Below, in pieces: positions 45,597-58,244 of a stretch of DNA of 64,000 nucleotides. The number at the start of each line of letters is the position of its first letter. Positions within the stretch are counted from its first letter, which is position 1. The stretch is from Calonectria ilicicola (Eukaryota > Ascomycota > Sordariomycetes > Hypocreales > Nectriaceae): the NCBI GenBank assembly GCA_020809705.1, contig CP085825.1, forward strand, positions 8,122,001-8,186,000, given 5' to 3'. The notes below the pieces were generated by a model. That model saw only the letters and a program-made list of their open reading frames with translations, searched no databases and had not been told where the DNA came from. Both the position numbers and the translations under genes were made by a program.

Positions 45597-47951
45597 TTAT
45601 TTGAAGTCTATATTGATCTGCGATTCGCGTGCCTTCTTGGTTGCGCAAGTCCCTAATCGGACCAATTCTGCAAAAAACAATTTGATGAGTTCAAAATGAG
45701 CCTTTTCTAGCTCTGCAACCTTGGGAATTGGCATGATATCAAGAAGGTACACAGCAGATCCTAATAATTCAACATCGGATTCAGCTAGAGGATCAAGGGG
45801 GCGGGTTAAAACGTTGCAAAAGATAGTCATTAGCGCAGTTATTGGGTAGAACACCATGACCCTGGGTCACTAGTTAGCGTACTCATAAGACAATAGTGTG
45901 TCAGAGTACGAGGCCATCAACCTGATGCATCGAGACTCTGTGCAGAGAATTTGTAACAAGCTTGGAAGGGTTGCACTCACCAAAACGCTTCTTTATCCAG
46001 TCCTTGAATTGTTGCTTTTACATAATAGTATGTAGATCGACTCGCTTCTACTGACAATTCCATACTCGATGAAATGCCGGGATTCCAATCCGCAACGCCC
46101 TCTTTAGATTTATGACACCTGTTTGCTACCCGATGAATCGCAGATAGCAGATGGTGATAGTCCAAGTTCAAAAAGAAGTGATGCATTCTCTTCTGCAAAG
46201 ACCAGCTTGTATCCAAATGAGGATTCTCTGGAATTGATAATGAAGGCCGAAAGTCGGGCGGGGTGGCTTGACGCCAGTTCTCTAATTCCTCGTCCAACTC
46301 TCGTATGTCCCGAACGAGTTCGATTTGAGACTTTCTTGAGGCAAGAACAGAGTAGAGGGTCCGACAAACCTTTCCTTTGATGATACTAAGACGCAAATCA
46401 CCCGGAAAAAGCGGTGCATCGGTCCCATTATTGAAGCTGGAATTTGATTCAACAAATGGCTCTGAAAACACTTCATTCCTTCTTTTGTAATATTCTGGGA
46501 GAGTAAGATCACAATATTCATCGTTAATGATAGGGGCCTGGCCAGTACGTAGTGCTATATCTTTATCAAAGAGATAGCAATACCAAAAGAGAGTGCGAAT
46601 ATGGCTTTTCTCTTTATCTCTAATACTGGCATCCCTTTTTCTAGGTATTTCAGTATAGTTCTGGCCACCTAACATCAAGACGATTCGACAAGCAGCAGCA
46701 TGCATGATGGTCGCAGAGCGAAGGTGGCCCGAGGAAGCATGGTATATATGCTATATCATGCAAGTATCACACACATCAGTTAGCCTAAGGAAAATGTGAA
46801 ATAAATAAGCTTTCAACTCGCGGCTTACCAGTATTACCATAGTCTGTAGGCTTACTATGTCTGCAAATTTCAGCAAGTGAGTTGCTAAAGAGCTGGCTTT
46901 CCGGATGTAAACTCTGGATCTCGTCATATCCTCGAGAGTCGAGTCTGACTTTGCCAGCGGAACTATTGCGAGGAATGCAAATATACAAGCACGACTGGTT
47001 ATTTGCATTTGTGAAACTCGTTGATCAATAGGTGAATAAGCTATATTCAGCATCTCTTCGAATAGTTCACGATCCACAAAGGGAAAAATATGCTTGAAAA
47101 GAGTGCCCTGAAAATCTTCGTATAATTTCTCAGTAGTGTGACGATTTGGTAGCCCATTTAGAAGGACGTAGAGATTTGGGGATTCGCGAGTCGCTAAGAC
47201 CGTTGGAGCCGAGTCTCGATACTTTAGTCTCGCCGCATTCAGTCTCCTGAATACATCCCCATCGCCAGTCTGAGAGGCTATCCACTGTAATCCTTCGTCT
47301 GATAGAGTGGGTATCCCATCATGCTGGCTAATATGTCCTAGGTGATGGCCAGTGAAGTGGATGTGACTGGAAATGGAATGGCCAACATTACTAGCACCAG
47401 TTCGGAATGGTGACAATGGTTCTTGTAATCCCCTTGTGGTAGTCTCGTTTGCTGGAATTACAGAGTTGGTGAATATTTTTCTCAGCTCAGCCATTGATTT
47501 TGGTGATGGCGAATCATTGTCAGCATCATCTTTTGGGGACTGCTGGCCGACATCTCTCAGAGTGATGAGCTTCGTCAAACTATCTTCCAGACGGCCAATT
47601 CGCTCAGAAACGGTCCCTTGAGTGGTGGTTTTGGATCTGACACTAGGCACGAGACCACTGGTTAGTTGAAAATCTGCATGAAATTGAGGTCCAATAGCGT
47701 GCGCAGGTAATATCAGTAGCTGACCTAATAACTCTCTTCTTTCTTCCCCATTCGCGGTTAAAAGTGCATGACGTGTGGCGGTGTGTGCACCAATCACAAT
47801 TTAGCTCAGATTCCGTGACATGACATTGAATCTAGGTACGGAACGGTATTAGTAGCGCCTCTTGGCCTTCGTTGAAAATTTTCAGCGATAAATCTTGACT
47901 TGACATTACCTTCCTCTTGTAGCATGCATCACAGGCCTTTCTTTTTGACAT
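45597..47951 (-). CDS. Zn2Cys6 transcription factor with Fungal_trans domain
   Basis: Exons 47910..47951, 47725..47831, 46829..47657, 45981..46750 and 45597..45861; 670 residues. Exon 1 ends within the cluster, MSKRKACDACYKRK; exon 2 continues IQCHVTESELNCDWCTHRHTSC, so one intron cuts the cluster after its basic stretch. A linker helix ERIGRLEDSLTKLI (dimerising coiled coil) and the fungal specific transcription factor domain PF04082 follow: HIFPFVDRELFEEMLNIAY, AAACRIVLML, LFWYCYLFDKDIALRTGQ. It is nuclear. Pathway unknown; it stands at the left border of the possible secondary-metabolite region and is tail-to-tail with ARMT1. Confidence 0.92.
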
Positions 47952-49806
47952 GATAACATTCGGAGCACGGTCTGCCGCTTTGAACAACGATTCGCGACGT
48001 CAACACCTAAGGGTTGAGAATTCATAAAGCAGTAGAACGAGCCAAGATTATGAGACAAGACTCACGCGCCTTATGAAGGACTTGAATTCCAATCACGGGC
48101 TCTAGGAATGGATAAAACGCCGAAACTTCCGGGAAGTGAGTTTTTGCCGCTTAGGTATTCTTCCGCTTAGCTAATGTCAGCACTCGGCTAATCCGTTCCA
48201 ACCAACTAGTCGCTCACGATATTCTCCGCACAATTATATACGATTTTTTTTTAGTGTTGTATGGTTTGTCTTAGGCCAAATATGTGGCAAAGCACTCGTT
48301 TATCGTGATCGATTCTTTAGGTATATTTAGAACCACTAACTAGACCGAGTTATTTTCATATACCCAAATCGCCTCTAGTTCCTCGTTCCTTACAGTTGAA
48401 CCCAGAAGTCACAATTTGTCAGTAAATCGCCGGGTTCGACTAATTGACATCCCAAAACCCCAAATATGTGCTTATGGAGCTAATCACTCATTCACTCGAC
48501 TCCTCTGGCTGCTTTATAGCGTGTCATGTGATTTGGTTCTAGGCCAGTTGCCCAATACCGACAGGTTGTAACATAGATGAAGTACTGGAGAAAGGGTCAC
48601 CGATACATTAATTATTTATGGCGTCTAGAGGCAAATCATAGATTTAATGACAATCATTGGTTTCAATCAACGCACATATTGACGTTTGAATGCGATGTGA
48701 TTCAACTGAATTTGTACGTGACAAAACAATTCTCAATTGAATTCATTGAGCTATCGCTATTTCGTGGCCAATGGGAATGGTACAAACATCTCTATCTTAT
48801 GAAAATCGAAGCAGGCTGCTTTGTTTCATAGGCTGGAGAGCCCTTTAAAGTCACAGCCTCAAAAGACTGTGCCCACATTGGACAAGTTGGCACATTTTCA
48901 GTCTGTGGCTACACGTGATGCTAGTAGTGCGTGCCTGGAAATTGCGCATTAAGGATGAAGTGGGGTATTGCAGGGTTCAGGTGAATGAGCTCTTTGTCAG
49001 ATGACATTGAGCCTTTCCCAAAGCGGTATGCACGATGTTGCGTCATGGCTGGTGCTGTAATCTAGCAAACCAAAGTTGACCAAAATGCGCAAAATAGGCT
49101 GGTTTGATGCCTTCCTTTGTAAGACAAAACTATCCAAAAGATTACACGGCTAGGGCTAATAAAATGACATGCATGATGGTGACTTAGCTGACTAATTCCA
49201 ATAGCGTCCTCGTTCTTCGCTATTTCGTCTATAGATTCACTACTTCAAAAGAATAAACGCCGAGGATTTCAGAGTAGGGGTTCTTGGTTTGTGTTTGATT
49301 GGGCAATTAAGAAGGAAAATTTGAAAAAAAAGAAAAAGGGGGGGGGGCACTGGAAGGGTTGGATTTCCTGGCGAAAAAGAAAGTTGATCGACTGGGTGGG
49401 CCATCTAAGGAACATTTTCATGTGCTTTGTAGAAGTTTGATCGAGAGTAAAACCATCCAAGACTATTCGTATAGACTTTGTGTAAATTGGAGTGACAGTT
49501 TCGCTATCTTCTTTCTTTCACCGAGGCCTTGATTGGAAGGAAGAGATCCCACAGATGCTTGAGGATGTGGATACCCACAGTGACAGGGTACTCGGCAAAT
49601 CGGCGCGAGGGTCAAGCCGCGATATCCGTCCTTCTGCAGAAGCGGGTGATCGATAGTGTCATCTTCACTCAGCTCATCAACAAATCTATTTGCAGTTCAA
49701 GGCGAAATACTGTGCCAGGAAGCGCCAATTCAAGCGAGTGCATTCGACTTTCGCGAAGTGACCGTTTCTGCCACTGTAAGCCCCGAAATTGCGCCAAGCG
49801 CCTCCG
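47952..49806. other. Long divergent intergenic stretch
   Basis: 1.85 kb between two regulators pointing apart. No gene supported; an 84-codon frame at 48577 has no domain. A purine-rich patch with runs of A and G lies at 49325-49348. Confidence 0.6.
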
Positions 49807-51781
49807 ATGGTCTACTGCGGACGGCCATCGGCCAACTGTGGCAACTGTAGGGCTAAAAAGAGACGTGTGAGTATTTTTCTTCTGCATGACACCTCATGAC
49901 CGAGCTTATATTGATCGATGAGTTGGCTCCATGCAGTGTGACAAGGCTGTTCCAGCTTGTGGACAATGTCGCCGTAAAGGGCAAGATTGTCCTGGCTACC
50001 GTGATGCTTTGAATCTCAATTTTCGAGATGAAACCAGGCGAGTGGTAAGAGGCGCTCAAGCAGAACGTCAGAAGTGCCCAGAAACCGCATCTTCTACCTC
50101 GTCTGGCTCGATCTGCGGATCTTCTACCAGTCACAGGCAGTCGCAATCTTCGTGTTCAACGCCACAACCAACCGTTCAGTTGTCGGATGTACCTCCTGCA
50201 GTCACTTCACTTGCCCTGGCTAGCTCATCTACCAACGCTTCTCCATCCTATGCCAGCCAATGGGATGGAGCCTTCCCCCTGTCCTTCAAAGCCGGATCAG
50301 ACCTAACCTCCCCAAGCGGTCTTCACAATTTAAACAAAGCCTCACCAGACCAAAGCTCCTCTCTCAATGTTCTGTCGCTCTCTGCTTCACCTGTAATGGA
50401 ACAATGTCCAGATGATTCGTCTCCTTCAAAAAAAGCTTTGTCTTTGCAGAACTATTTCTCATGTTCTATACTCAGAGGTAGCCTTGGTGAACTCGGTGAC
50501 CTTGGTGTGACATACTTTTTCAGCCACTATACTACGCCAGCGTCCGGTCAAACACCTGGGTTTCTTGACTATACTATAGAAGTCCTTTTAGACTCGAGAA
50601 ATAATCGAAGCTTGGTGGAGGCCGCCGTTCGTGCTGTTGGCTTAGCAGGCCTCGCAAATATAAATGGGCAGTCTTCCCTCATGAGCAAGGCGCGTGCAAG
50701 CTATGTGGATGCTTTGAAGCGGGTCAACGAGGCATTGTCGTCTCCACAGGCGGCGCTTAAAGACAGTACTATCTTGGTCGTTATGATTCTTGGATTGTTC
50801 GAAATAATTACGTGTTCGAGTGGTGCCTCTGTCGAAGCATGGGCTAGTCATATTTATGGTGCCGCCAATCTCATGATATTACGTGGAAAAAAACAATTTG
50901 AGACCTCACTAGGACTTAGAATCTTTCAAGAAGCCACTGCATATCTTCTGGCATGTTGTGCTTGGTTGGGACAGCCTATTCAACCTCGACTACGGTTTCT
51001 CCGTTCTGAAGCCACACGGTTCATGCCTACAAATACGACTTCTTGGATGCTTAGTGATGCCCATATCGAGGCTATGGATCTTTTTCATCAAGTGAACCCG
51101 GAATCTGAGCAACCCTGTTTGAGAAAAAACTGGGAGCACCATCTTTTGAGAGCAGTCGAAATTGATCATCGTATAGAGACGCTGTTCAGCTCGCTTCCGC
51201 ACCATTGGCGTTTTAAAACCGTTGCCGATCCCATGGCGTGTAGCAATATCGTATACCAAACCACATACCACGTTTACCACAATCTATGGGTCGCCAAAAT
51301 GTGGAGTAACATGCGAACCTGCCGAATTATTGTCCACATAATTGTCCTCTCGTTATTACACCGCGAGGCTGCAGTTTGGGCGCCAAGCGAGCTCATCATA
51401 GGGGGTGCCTACTATGGATTGCTGCAGAAGTCCATGGAGATCATGGCAAAAATGCGTAACGACATATTCGCTTCTGCACCGCAGATGATGGGCTATGTGC
51501 ATCATGACGCTACCACATCAATATCCTATCTCAATTGTAGCATCGGTACAAATCCAGAAGTGATGCCGACGGGGCCAAAGCCACTCAATATCCTAACTAC
51601 CTATTTTTTGGTTTGGCATCTATATCTAGCGGGGGGGTTGCCCATCAATTCAACAGAAATGCGCGAATGGGCAATCCAAAGGCTTGATGCCATTCGCAAC
51701 GTGACAGGAATGCGAAAGGCGGAATATTTTGCCCGTAGTCTGGAGGCTGGGCCCATCTTCGACGCGCCAGACGGTTTATAG
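49807..51781 (+). CDS. Zn2Cys6 transcription factor
   Basis: Exons 49807..49866 and 49937..51781; 634 residues. Exon 1 codes the first half of the cluster (ANCGNCRAKKRR), exon 2 the second (CDKAVPACGQCRRKGQDC), the intron falling at the same place as in the regulator at 45597. After a Ser/Thr/Pro-rich linker (residues about 55-165) a DUF3468-like regulator body follows (GVTYFFSHYTTPASG; YTIEVLLDSRNNRSLVEA; LRIFQEATAYLLACC; PLNILTTYFLVWHLYLAGG). An ATG right before exon 2 (49931) could start a form lacking the first cysteines only if the intron is kept. It is the closest regulator to the transesterase, P450 and methyltransferase genes. Confidence 0.92.
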
Positions 51782-52458
51782 CAGGAATTTTCTTTTGGTA
51801 ACGACTTGATCGATATTTTTTAGTTTGTGGGATAACATTCACTCACAGTTGTCTTACTTTTGTTAATTTCTTTTCCTATTCAGATACTCCATTCTGCCTT
51901 CTGCTTCCAATTCATGGGATGGTTCGGGTTCTTTTCGTTTTACTATAGGCTGCAGAGCCAGATTATGCAGTAACCTTGCGTGAGTGACCTAAATTGATAC
52001 TGGAACAATCATAATCCATCTTGCTACCCTGAGAGCACGGTAGTTGAAGGTTGGCTCAGCTGAATTTGTCTAGTTTCAGCAAGATGTAATAATAAGAAAT
52101 AACGGTACCCCTGTTTTTATCGTATCTTAGGCACTGGGAGAATTTAATGCTATCAAGGAAACCGACAAGAACGTTGATCAGGTCCCCAAAATCGACACCA
52201 TGTAGCAATTCCAGCAATCCCGGTTGCGTAGAGTCCTGTTAAAACCAAGAGAATATTTATAAATTCTTATACTATATTCTCTATTCAATTTCTCCTCACT
52301 TAGACCATCTCACACACTACTCCATCATCTGTACTTCTGCTTCTGCACTCTAATAATAAGAGAGTCTGTCTTATCAGACAGGTATGAGCATCTTCTAAGT
52401 TATTTACTTTGTTCTCAAGTTAGCCCCAAGGGAGGGCTGTGCTGTATATCCCAATCCA
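51782..52458. other. Convergent spacer with possible LTR remnant
   Basis: No gene. Positions 52237..52380 could be a short solo LTR: TG...CA ends, a TATA-like A/T-rich middle and a small hairpin (CTGTC-TTATCA-GACAG) at the right end. Flanking 5-base repeats are absent, so this is weak. Confidence 0.3.
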
Positions 52459-53691
52459 TCACGATGATTGCTTCTTCTTCCACGCAGAGCGCTTGCGATA
52501 GACATCGCATCTGAAGGTCTGCTTGAGATTGGAGACAGCCTCAAAATGAAGTGGGAGCGAAGCCTGGATAGCCCCCAGGCCACATAAATCGTTCTTGCGA
52601 TCAATAAACCAAGAAAAGGTAAGGCCGCCTCCCCAGGTGAGAGTCCGCTCGCCATACCACCCTTCAATATCTTGCAAGGTGAGTAAGCCTCCAAGCCCAT
52701 GGCCTAATCTGGAGGTGGGCCCCGTGCCAACACCAAAAAATGGGCCAACAGGACCATCGAGTACCTCTTGGTGCGATGCTGTAGCCGCTGGGCTCAGATG
52801 GTGCTCAAACATACTGTCGACTGTCTCTGGCTTGAGGATCTTGCCGTCGTTCGCTAGCAGCGACCGGAGCACCTTCAGGAAGTCTGGGCCCGTCATAAAC
52901 AAACCATGACCACCAAAATGGCCTTTGCCGCGCAGGTTCATGTCGCCGCCGCCGCCACTTACCGCTTTGCCAAGCGCATCGGGATCTTTAGGGTTTAAAT
53001 CGACGAGGCGATCGCGCAGGTCCTCGCGCGTCACAGGGAAGAACTCAGCGTCAGTGATGCCGAGTGGGCCAAAGAGTCTCTCATGCATGCGATCACCCAG
53101 CGTCTTGCCCGTTACGCGCTCCACAATGCGGCCGGCCCAGTCAAGACCAGGGCCATAGAGCCAGCCGGAACCAGGCTGGAAGCTGAGTGGGTAGCCAAAC
53201 ATCTCCTCAACAGTCACCTGGGGGCCATCCCTCGGGTTTTTGGGCTGCGGCGCGAACTTCTTGCTCCAGCGATCGACGGAGGGATCAAGAAAGTTGTAAG
53301 TGGCACCGGAGCTGTGCGATAGCAACATTTCCAGTGTAATTGGACGCACCTGGGGCTCAAGCAGCGGCTCATCATTCCTTGAGAAGCCAGTAAGGACTTG
53401 CTTAGCAGCAAGCTCGGGTGCAATCTTGGAAAGGTCACCAGTCAGCGAGAGCAGGCCATCATCAACACACTGTAGTGCAGCAACGGTGGCTAACAGCTTG
53501 GTCGCTGAGGCAAGATATAATACGTTGTCCAGTTCGTGTGCTTTCTTCTCGCCGGACAAGAGAGTACGATTACCAAATGGCTTTTCGTAGACAAAGCCGC
53601 CCCCGCCATCGGTTGCGCAAATAATGGCGCCATTGACTTTACCCTTCTCAACCGCTGCCTGGATGCTTGCCTCAATGTCACCTTCATCCAT
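52459..53691 (-). CDS. LovD-like beta-lactamase-fold transesterase/hydrolase
   Basis: An intronless frame of 410 residues, the size of LovD (413). The catalytic S-x-x-K is LYLASATKLL (Ser62, Lys65); the Tyr equivalent is in GWLYGPGLDW (about Tyr179); a third element WGGGLTFSWFID lies near the C-terminus. This is the class C beta-lactamase/esterase EstB group. In fungi such enzymes transfer acyl chains to natural products (LovD, simvastatin acyltransfer) or hydrolyse esters; beta-lactam use is unlikely. Third-codon positions are richer in G and C than in the adjacent P450 or regulator. It is 208 bases from the P450 end, both on the minus strand, in a likely biosynthetic neighbourhood. Confidence 0.9.
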   Translation of the reverse strand: MDEGDIEASIQAAVEKGKVNGAIICATDGGGGFVYEKPFGNRTLLSGEKKAHELDNVLYLASATKLLATVAALQCVDDGLLSLTGDLSKIAPELAAKQVLTGFSRNDEPLLEPQVRPITLEMLLSHSSGATYNFLDPSVDRWSKKFAPQPKNPRDGPQVTVEEMFGYPLSFQPGSGWLYGPGLDWAGRIVERVTGKTLGDRMHERLFGPLGITDAEFFPVTREDLRDRLVDLNPKDPDALGKAVSGGGGDMNLRGKGHFGGHGLFMTGPDFLKVLRSLLANDGKILKPETVDSMFEHHLSPAATASHQEVLDGPVGPFFGVGTGPTSRLGHGLGGLLTLQDIEGWYGERTLTWGGGLTFSWFIDRKNDLCGLGAIQASLPLHFEAVSNLKQTFRCDVYRKRSAWKKKQSS

Positions 53692-53899
53692 GGCGATGTG
53701 AGATTATCGATGTGAAGCGAAGCAGTCAATTTGCCAAGTACTTGACGCAGCCAACAACAAAATCTGGACAGATAGATGCTTCAGCCAAATCAACATCCTC
53801 ACTTGACTAGTTTACCCCACTTAATATTATTAGATGACTAAGCAAATGAATCGATAATAAAAGAGTGTCACCGAGTAATCGTCCCCATTGCAAATTAAT

Positions 53900-55687
53900 C
53901 TAAGTAGCAAGTTTACCAATTACCTTTGCCCTAATGCATCCAATATCAGAAGAACCAAACCTAGGCTTTTTGGGATACGGAAGACCTCGCGCACAACCTA
54001 TAGCAACTGCATCCTCTGGAGTGTCATAAAGTTTCATATCAAACGACAGCACCACTCTTGATATAGTGATGAAAAGTTCTGCATAAGCCAATCTTGCAGA
54101 AAGTCAGCTGCTTGGTCCCGATGATTAAATCTTCAAGCGGCCTGGAAGTCCACTTACTGGATTGCGGGACACTGTCTGGTACCCTTGGTAAATGTGACGA
54201 GGAATTTAGTCAAATTTATTCCAGATTCTTTCGCCTTAATCCAGCGTTCGGGATTAAACGCAAAAGGATCAGGGAAAATTCCCGTGTCAGTGTGAACAAA
54301 ATATGCTGACTGGCTCACGGGCGTCTGCAACTCTGTCAGACATGGATCTCGCGGCATTGCAGCGCTTTAGGAGATGTGCTTCACTTACTCCAGCTGGGAT
54401 CAAGTAGTCTTCGTACTGCAAATGATCGTTAGGTGAAACTCTAGGCATCAAACTGATGGGCCCGAATGATAACCGCAGCGACTCATTTATCACCGCATTC
54501 TGGAAGACATGTCAACATCAGCTAGTAACGCATGCGGATATAAGGACCTACTAGGTAGGGGAGGGTCTCAAGAAGGTTCAGTGGAAGCCTCTGACCATCC
54601 GTGGCCGGCAAAGCCCCCAATTCTCTCCGAAGATTTACCAGGCATTCCTTGTTGTCCAAAAGATAGTACATTGCAAGGCTGAGCGATCTTCCTGTAGTTT
54701 CTGTGCCTGCTAATGATATCAGGGCTGCCTCATTAACTAGACGGTCCCAGGATCTCTCTGCAGGTGGAATTTTAGGGTCAGCCAAAGATGATACAATTGC
54801 AGCCTCTGTCACCTCTCCCATTGCATGTTTGTTTGCATTAATGGCAAGTTGCGATTCGATTTCTTCTTGAAATCGCATAAATCCTCGGAAAGGGGGTAGC
54901 AACTTTCGTAAAACCCATATTGGGATTTTGGGGAGGATGAAAAAAAGAAAAGGCACAAATCTAGCGATATGCCAAAATGATGTGATAGTGCGGACGGCCT
55001 CGGTCGCAAATATTCTAAAATCTGGAAGGTCCAAGTGGTTGAAATGATCTCCATACAGCCTCTTGGATATCACGTCATTTGTTAGTGCTGAGAAAGCAAG
55101 GTCCAGGTTGATCGGCTCCCCATCTGCTAAGAAGCCATCTAATCGCTGGCACAGCTTTTCAACACGTTCATGAATCATGGGCTCAATGATGTAGATGGAA
55201 CGTTTCGAGAAGTAATGGCTCGTATAGCTACGGCGAGCTCGATGCAGATCATGATCGATAGTGGCAACGGTCGCCGTAGGTAAACTAAAGCCTCCTACGG
55301 TTTGGGGATCTTTGTTGATTTTTCGACCCCCACTAGCATAAATGGTTGCGTAGTACCAAGGGTCGCGGATATGCACTGAGTTGGGGTTGATGCGTATAAT
55401 TGGGCCTTGCCAAGGCAGTCAGTTAGCCCATAATTGATCAGAACAGGCCGATGCATGCTAAATTATTTACCGTATTGGTCGTGCAGTCGACCAATCTCCC
55501 AGATGTATTGGCCATCTAGTACAACATCGAACCAAAATTCGTACAGTCGACTGAAGGCAGCAATTTTAGGGCCTGGAATGTGACGCAAAGGATGCAAATA
55601 CAAGTTGTACAATCCACGGTCGAGGAAGTACAAGAACAAGGCCAGTACCGCAAAAGGCAGCCATGATATAGCAACGTGGGCCAGCAT
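53900..55687 (-). CDS. Cytochrome P450 monooxygenase (TRI4/CYP58-like)
   Basis: Exons 55471..55687, 54552..55405, 54389..54499, 54158..54324 and 53900..54092; 513 residues, standard for microsomal fungal P450s. The N-terminal anchor is [20 protein letters not shown], then [16 protein letters not shown]-helix [10 protein letters not shown]-x-x-R in NESLRLS (Glu363), PERW in [10 protein letters not shown], and the heme loop [18 protein letters not shown] with Cys446. The heme loop has Ala where most P450s have Gly two places after Cys. [14 protein letters not shown] and [20 protein letters not shown] are typical of trichodiene-oxygenase-like P450s that oxidise terpenes or polyketides. I took the start at 55687 because it puts the membrane anchor first; the longer upstream frame opens with GTG. 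ER membrane; needs a reductase partner. Confidence 0.92.
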
Positions 55688-57317
55688 GTTTGCGCAGCGC
55701 AGTAAAAGCTTGAGCGATATCCGGTTGTCGCTGAAAAGCGCTACTTGGCATGTAAGGCCCAGAGTGAACAAACCGATGCAATATATAGTCCATACAAGAG
55801 GGGCAAATGTGTGGCACCATGTCTTGTGGGCATGAAATATGGCTGCCTCCACGTCTCGTAATCGAAGGCACTAGCCAGCTCAGCTCTTACACAAAACATG
55901 CGGCAAAATCCACGGCAGGTATGAGAGTTACTTCATTTGTGAGCTGCACTGAGACATTGAGTGGAAGGGATAGCGGGGTAGCGTTTTGTGGTTGGCTTTT
56001 CTCGATGAACAACACAGTTGTGCTTCAGTAGTCTGAAGCCACACATTGCTTTTTGATAAGAATGTGCGAGAGAACGCACATAAGCACAGAGTACAACAGT
56101 GCCATAATTTCACTGTACAGTAGGTGCTTCCAAGTTGATTCCCAGGGGATTGAGATGGACTTGGTTAAAATCTGGATAAGATCGCCCGACCGGTTGGTAA
56201 CTGAGTGCACTCTGAACTCAACAGGGCGTCACTGCGCAAATATCACGGGCCCACAAAAGTTTAGCGCGATCAGTGGCAATAATCAACCCCGCCAGAGACA
56301 GAGAGTGATCAAGCTGGTGAGAAATTGATGGTCAGTGCTCAGACTGATATGAAAGCACCCTGTTGCTTTTTGCCAGAAACATGCATACAAAGAGTCCCTC
56401 GGTACTGTACAAGCCGCTCAAGCACGAATACCCCGTACTAAAAAGGGGGTGGCGTGGTCTAGTCCGGCGATCATGCTGACGGGCGGTCAGCCACGCCAAT
56501 ATTTTGCGCCGCGCTATGGCCTTGAATGCATGCACAGCGTGATGGGTACCAGCAGGAAATAACAGCCGTTACTTGACCCCACAATCTTGTTCCCAACGGT
56601 GGGCTCAAAAGCAAATCGACATTTACGAACAGAGCGTAAAGGGTTAGTAGTGGCAATAAAAGACCCTACGAGACTCTTTAGAGCTCGCGCCTCTTCTTAT
56701 GCCAATCTTGAAAATGCGAACACGTAGTTTTACCGACAACAGACCCCACACACTCCCATCCCATCAATCCCAGCCGTAAAACTTTCTGCCTAAAGTGTTA
56801 CCAAGAGTATCCTCGGACGTGAGGTGTTGCTAGTAGCGTCTAGAGAGGTTTGTTATTTATCAAATCTATATTTTTGTCCAAAATATTTAGAATTCTATTG
56901 TCTTCGGGGTATAACACCTTGAATTCTCCGTGCTATTTTTAAAATCTCGCTATCATAGCTCTGAGTTTAGTGTGTGGGGGAAATGGCCGTGGTGCTTCAT
57001 AACACATCACTCTTATTACTCGATTTCTGTGAAATAACATCCTGAAACTAGACTTGATTTCAGATCCTGATGAAATCGAACGCCGTTGAGCCTGAGTCGG
57101 CTCGTAAAAATACCGAACCCCGAGAGAAGGTGGGGTGATTACTTCTCACTTGGCTGAGTGATGGTGAGAAACGTTCCGAATGCCGGGTGCCAAAATTTTC
57201 AATTGCCGACTTATCCGAGTCTATTATAAGTAACTGCTGATCCCTGAAGCAATGGGCTGTGTGTTATTCCCTCATTTTGATAAATCTATTTGTCCTTTCA
57301 AGACTAATCAAGAAACA
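55688..57317. other. Long divergent intergenic stretch
   Basis: 1.6 kb between P450 and methyltransferase. No gene supported. Scattered CCGA/TCGG tetramers near 57107-57230 (for example TCGGCTCG, TATCCGAG). Confidence 0.55.
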
Positions 57318-58244
57318 ATGCCTCAAGAATCTCAATCCCAACCCGCCAAGGGACATCAAACTCAAAATTACCAGGAGCAACTACCTGACAACATCGATTC
57401 ATTTAGAGAATTGCTACAGAATTACAGTCAAATCCCCTCGAGCGATGTAGACAGTCATCTACACGCTATTGTAAGTGGTTTAAGATAATGCATCGCAAAA
57501 TTCTGTGCTTCACTACAGTAATGCCCGTTACTAACCAGAGTCTCGATACAGCGAGACAAGGCTTGGGCCGTTGTAAAATACCCATGTGTTGGCATGTGGT
57601 CTTTTACGAGTCTTCGAAATTTCAAAGATGCTATATTTGACACAGTCATCGCCCGGTTGAAGGACCCAGAGTCCGACGATGTGTTCTTAGATGTTGCATG
57701 TGGTTTAGGACAGGTCCCTCGCAAGTTGGCAAACGATGGCGTGGATCCGGCTAGACTCTATGGAACTGATCTTCTTTCAACATATCTTGATATTGGGTTT
57801 GATTTATTTCGAGATACACATCGTTTCCCTGCAGAACATTTTGTGGCAGCAGATCTGCTACAACCTAGCCAACAAGCAATGGCATCACTTCAAGGAAGGA
57901 TGACACTGGTTCATGCAGCCAACTTCTTCCATCTATTTGATTGGGAACAGCAAACATTGATTGCACTAAATATACTCAAATTACTGAAGCCCGAAACGAA
58001 AGACGCCATCATCTTTGGAAGACAGATTGGTCGCCTAAATGCAGGGGAGATGACATCTAAACGATCTGGGAATGTCCGATTCTTGCATAATATGGACTCT
58101 CTGCAGAGATTCTGGGCTCAGATAGGTGAGAAAACGGAAACCAAGTGGACAGTAGAATCTGATTGGCTTGTAAAATTACCGTTCGAGATCCCGGGATTTC
58201 CGGAGGACACCAGATACCTTCAGTTTGCGATATACAAAGTCTGA
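57318..58244 (+). CDS. SAM-dependent methyltransferase of natural-product type
   Basis: Exons 57318..57470 and 57552..58244; 281 residues. Motif I is VFLDVACGLGQVPRKLA, preceded by IRDKAWAVVKYPCVGMWSF and followed by LYGTDLLSTYLDIGFDLFRD and HAANFFHLFDWEQQ. This track is shared with fungal meroterpenoid and polyketide cluster methyltransferases (AusD-like), which methylate a carboxyl or hydroxyl group with S-adenosylmethionine. FGRQIGRLNAGEM is also conserved in them. I used the ATG at 57318; an in-frame ATG at 57252 would add 22 residues. It is divergent from the P450 and tail-to-tail with the lipase. Confidence 0.9.

Noticed and set aside
49321..49348. Poly-A/poly-G patch as a transposon tail
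   Set aside because: No coding or terminal repeat sequence nearby supports a retroelement.
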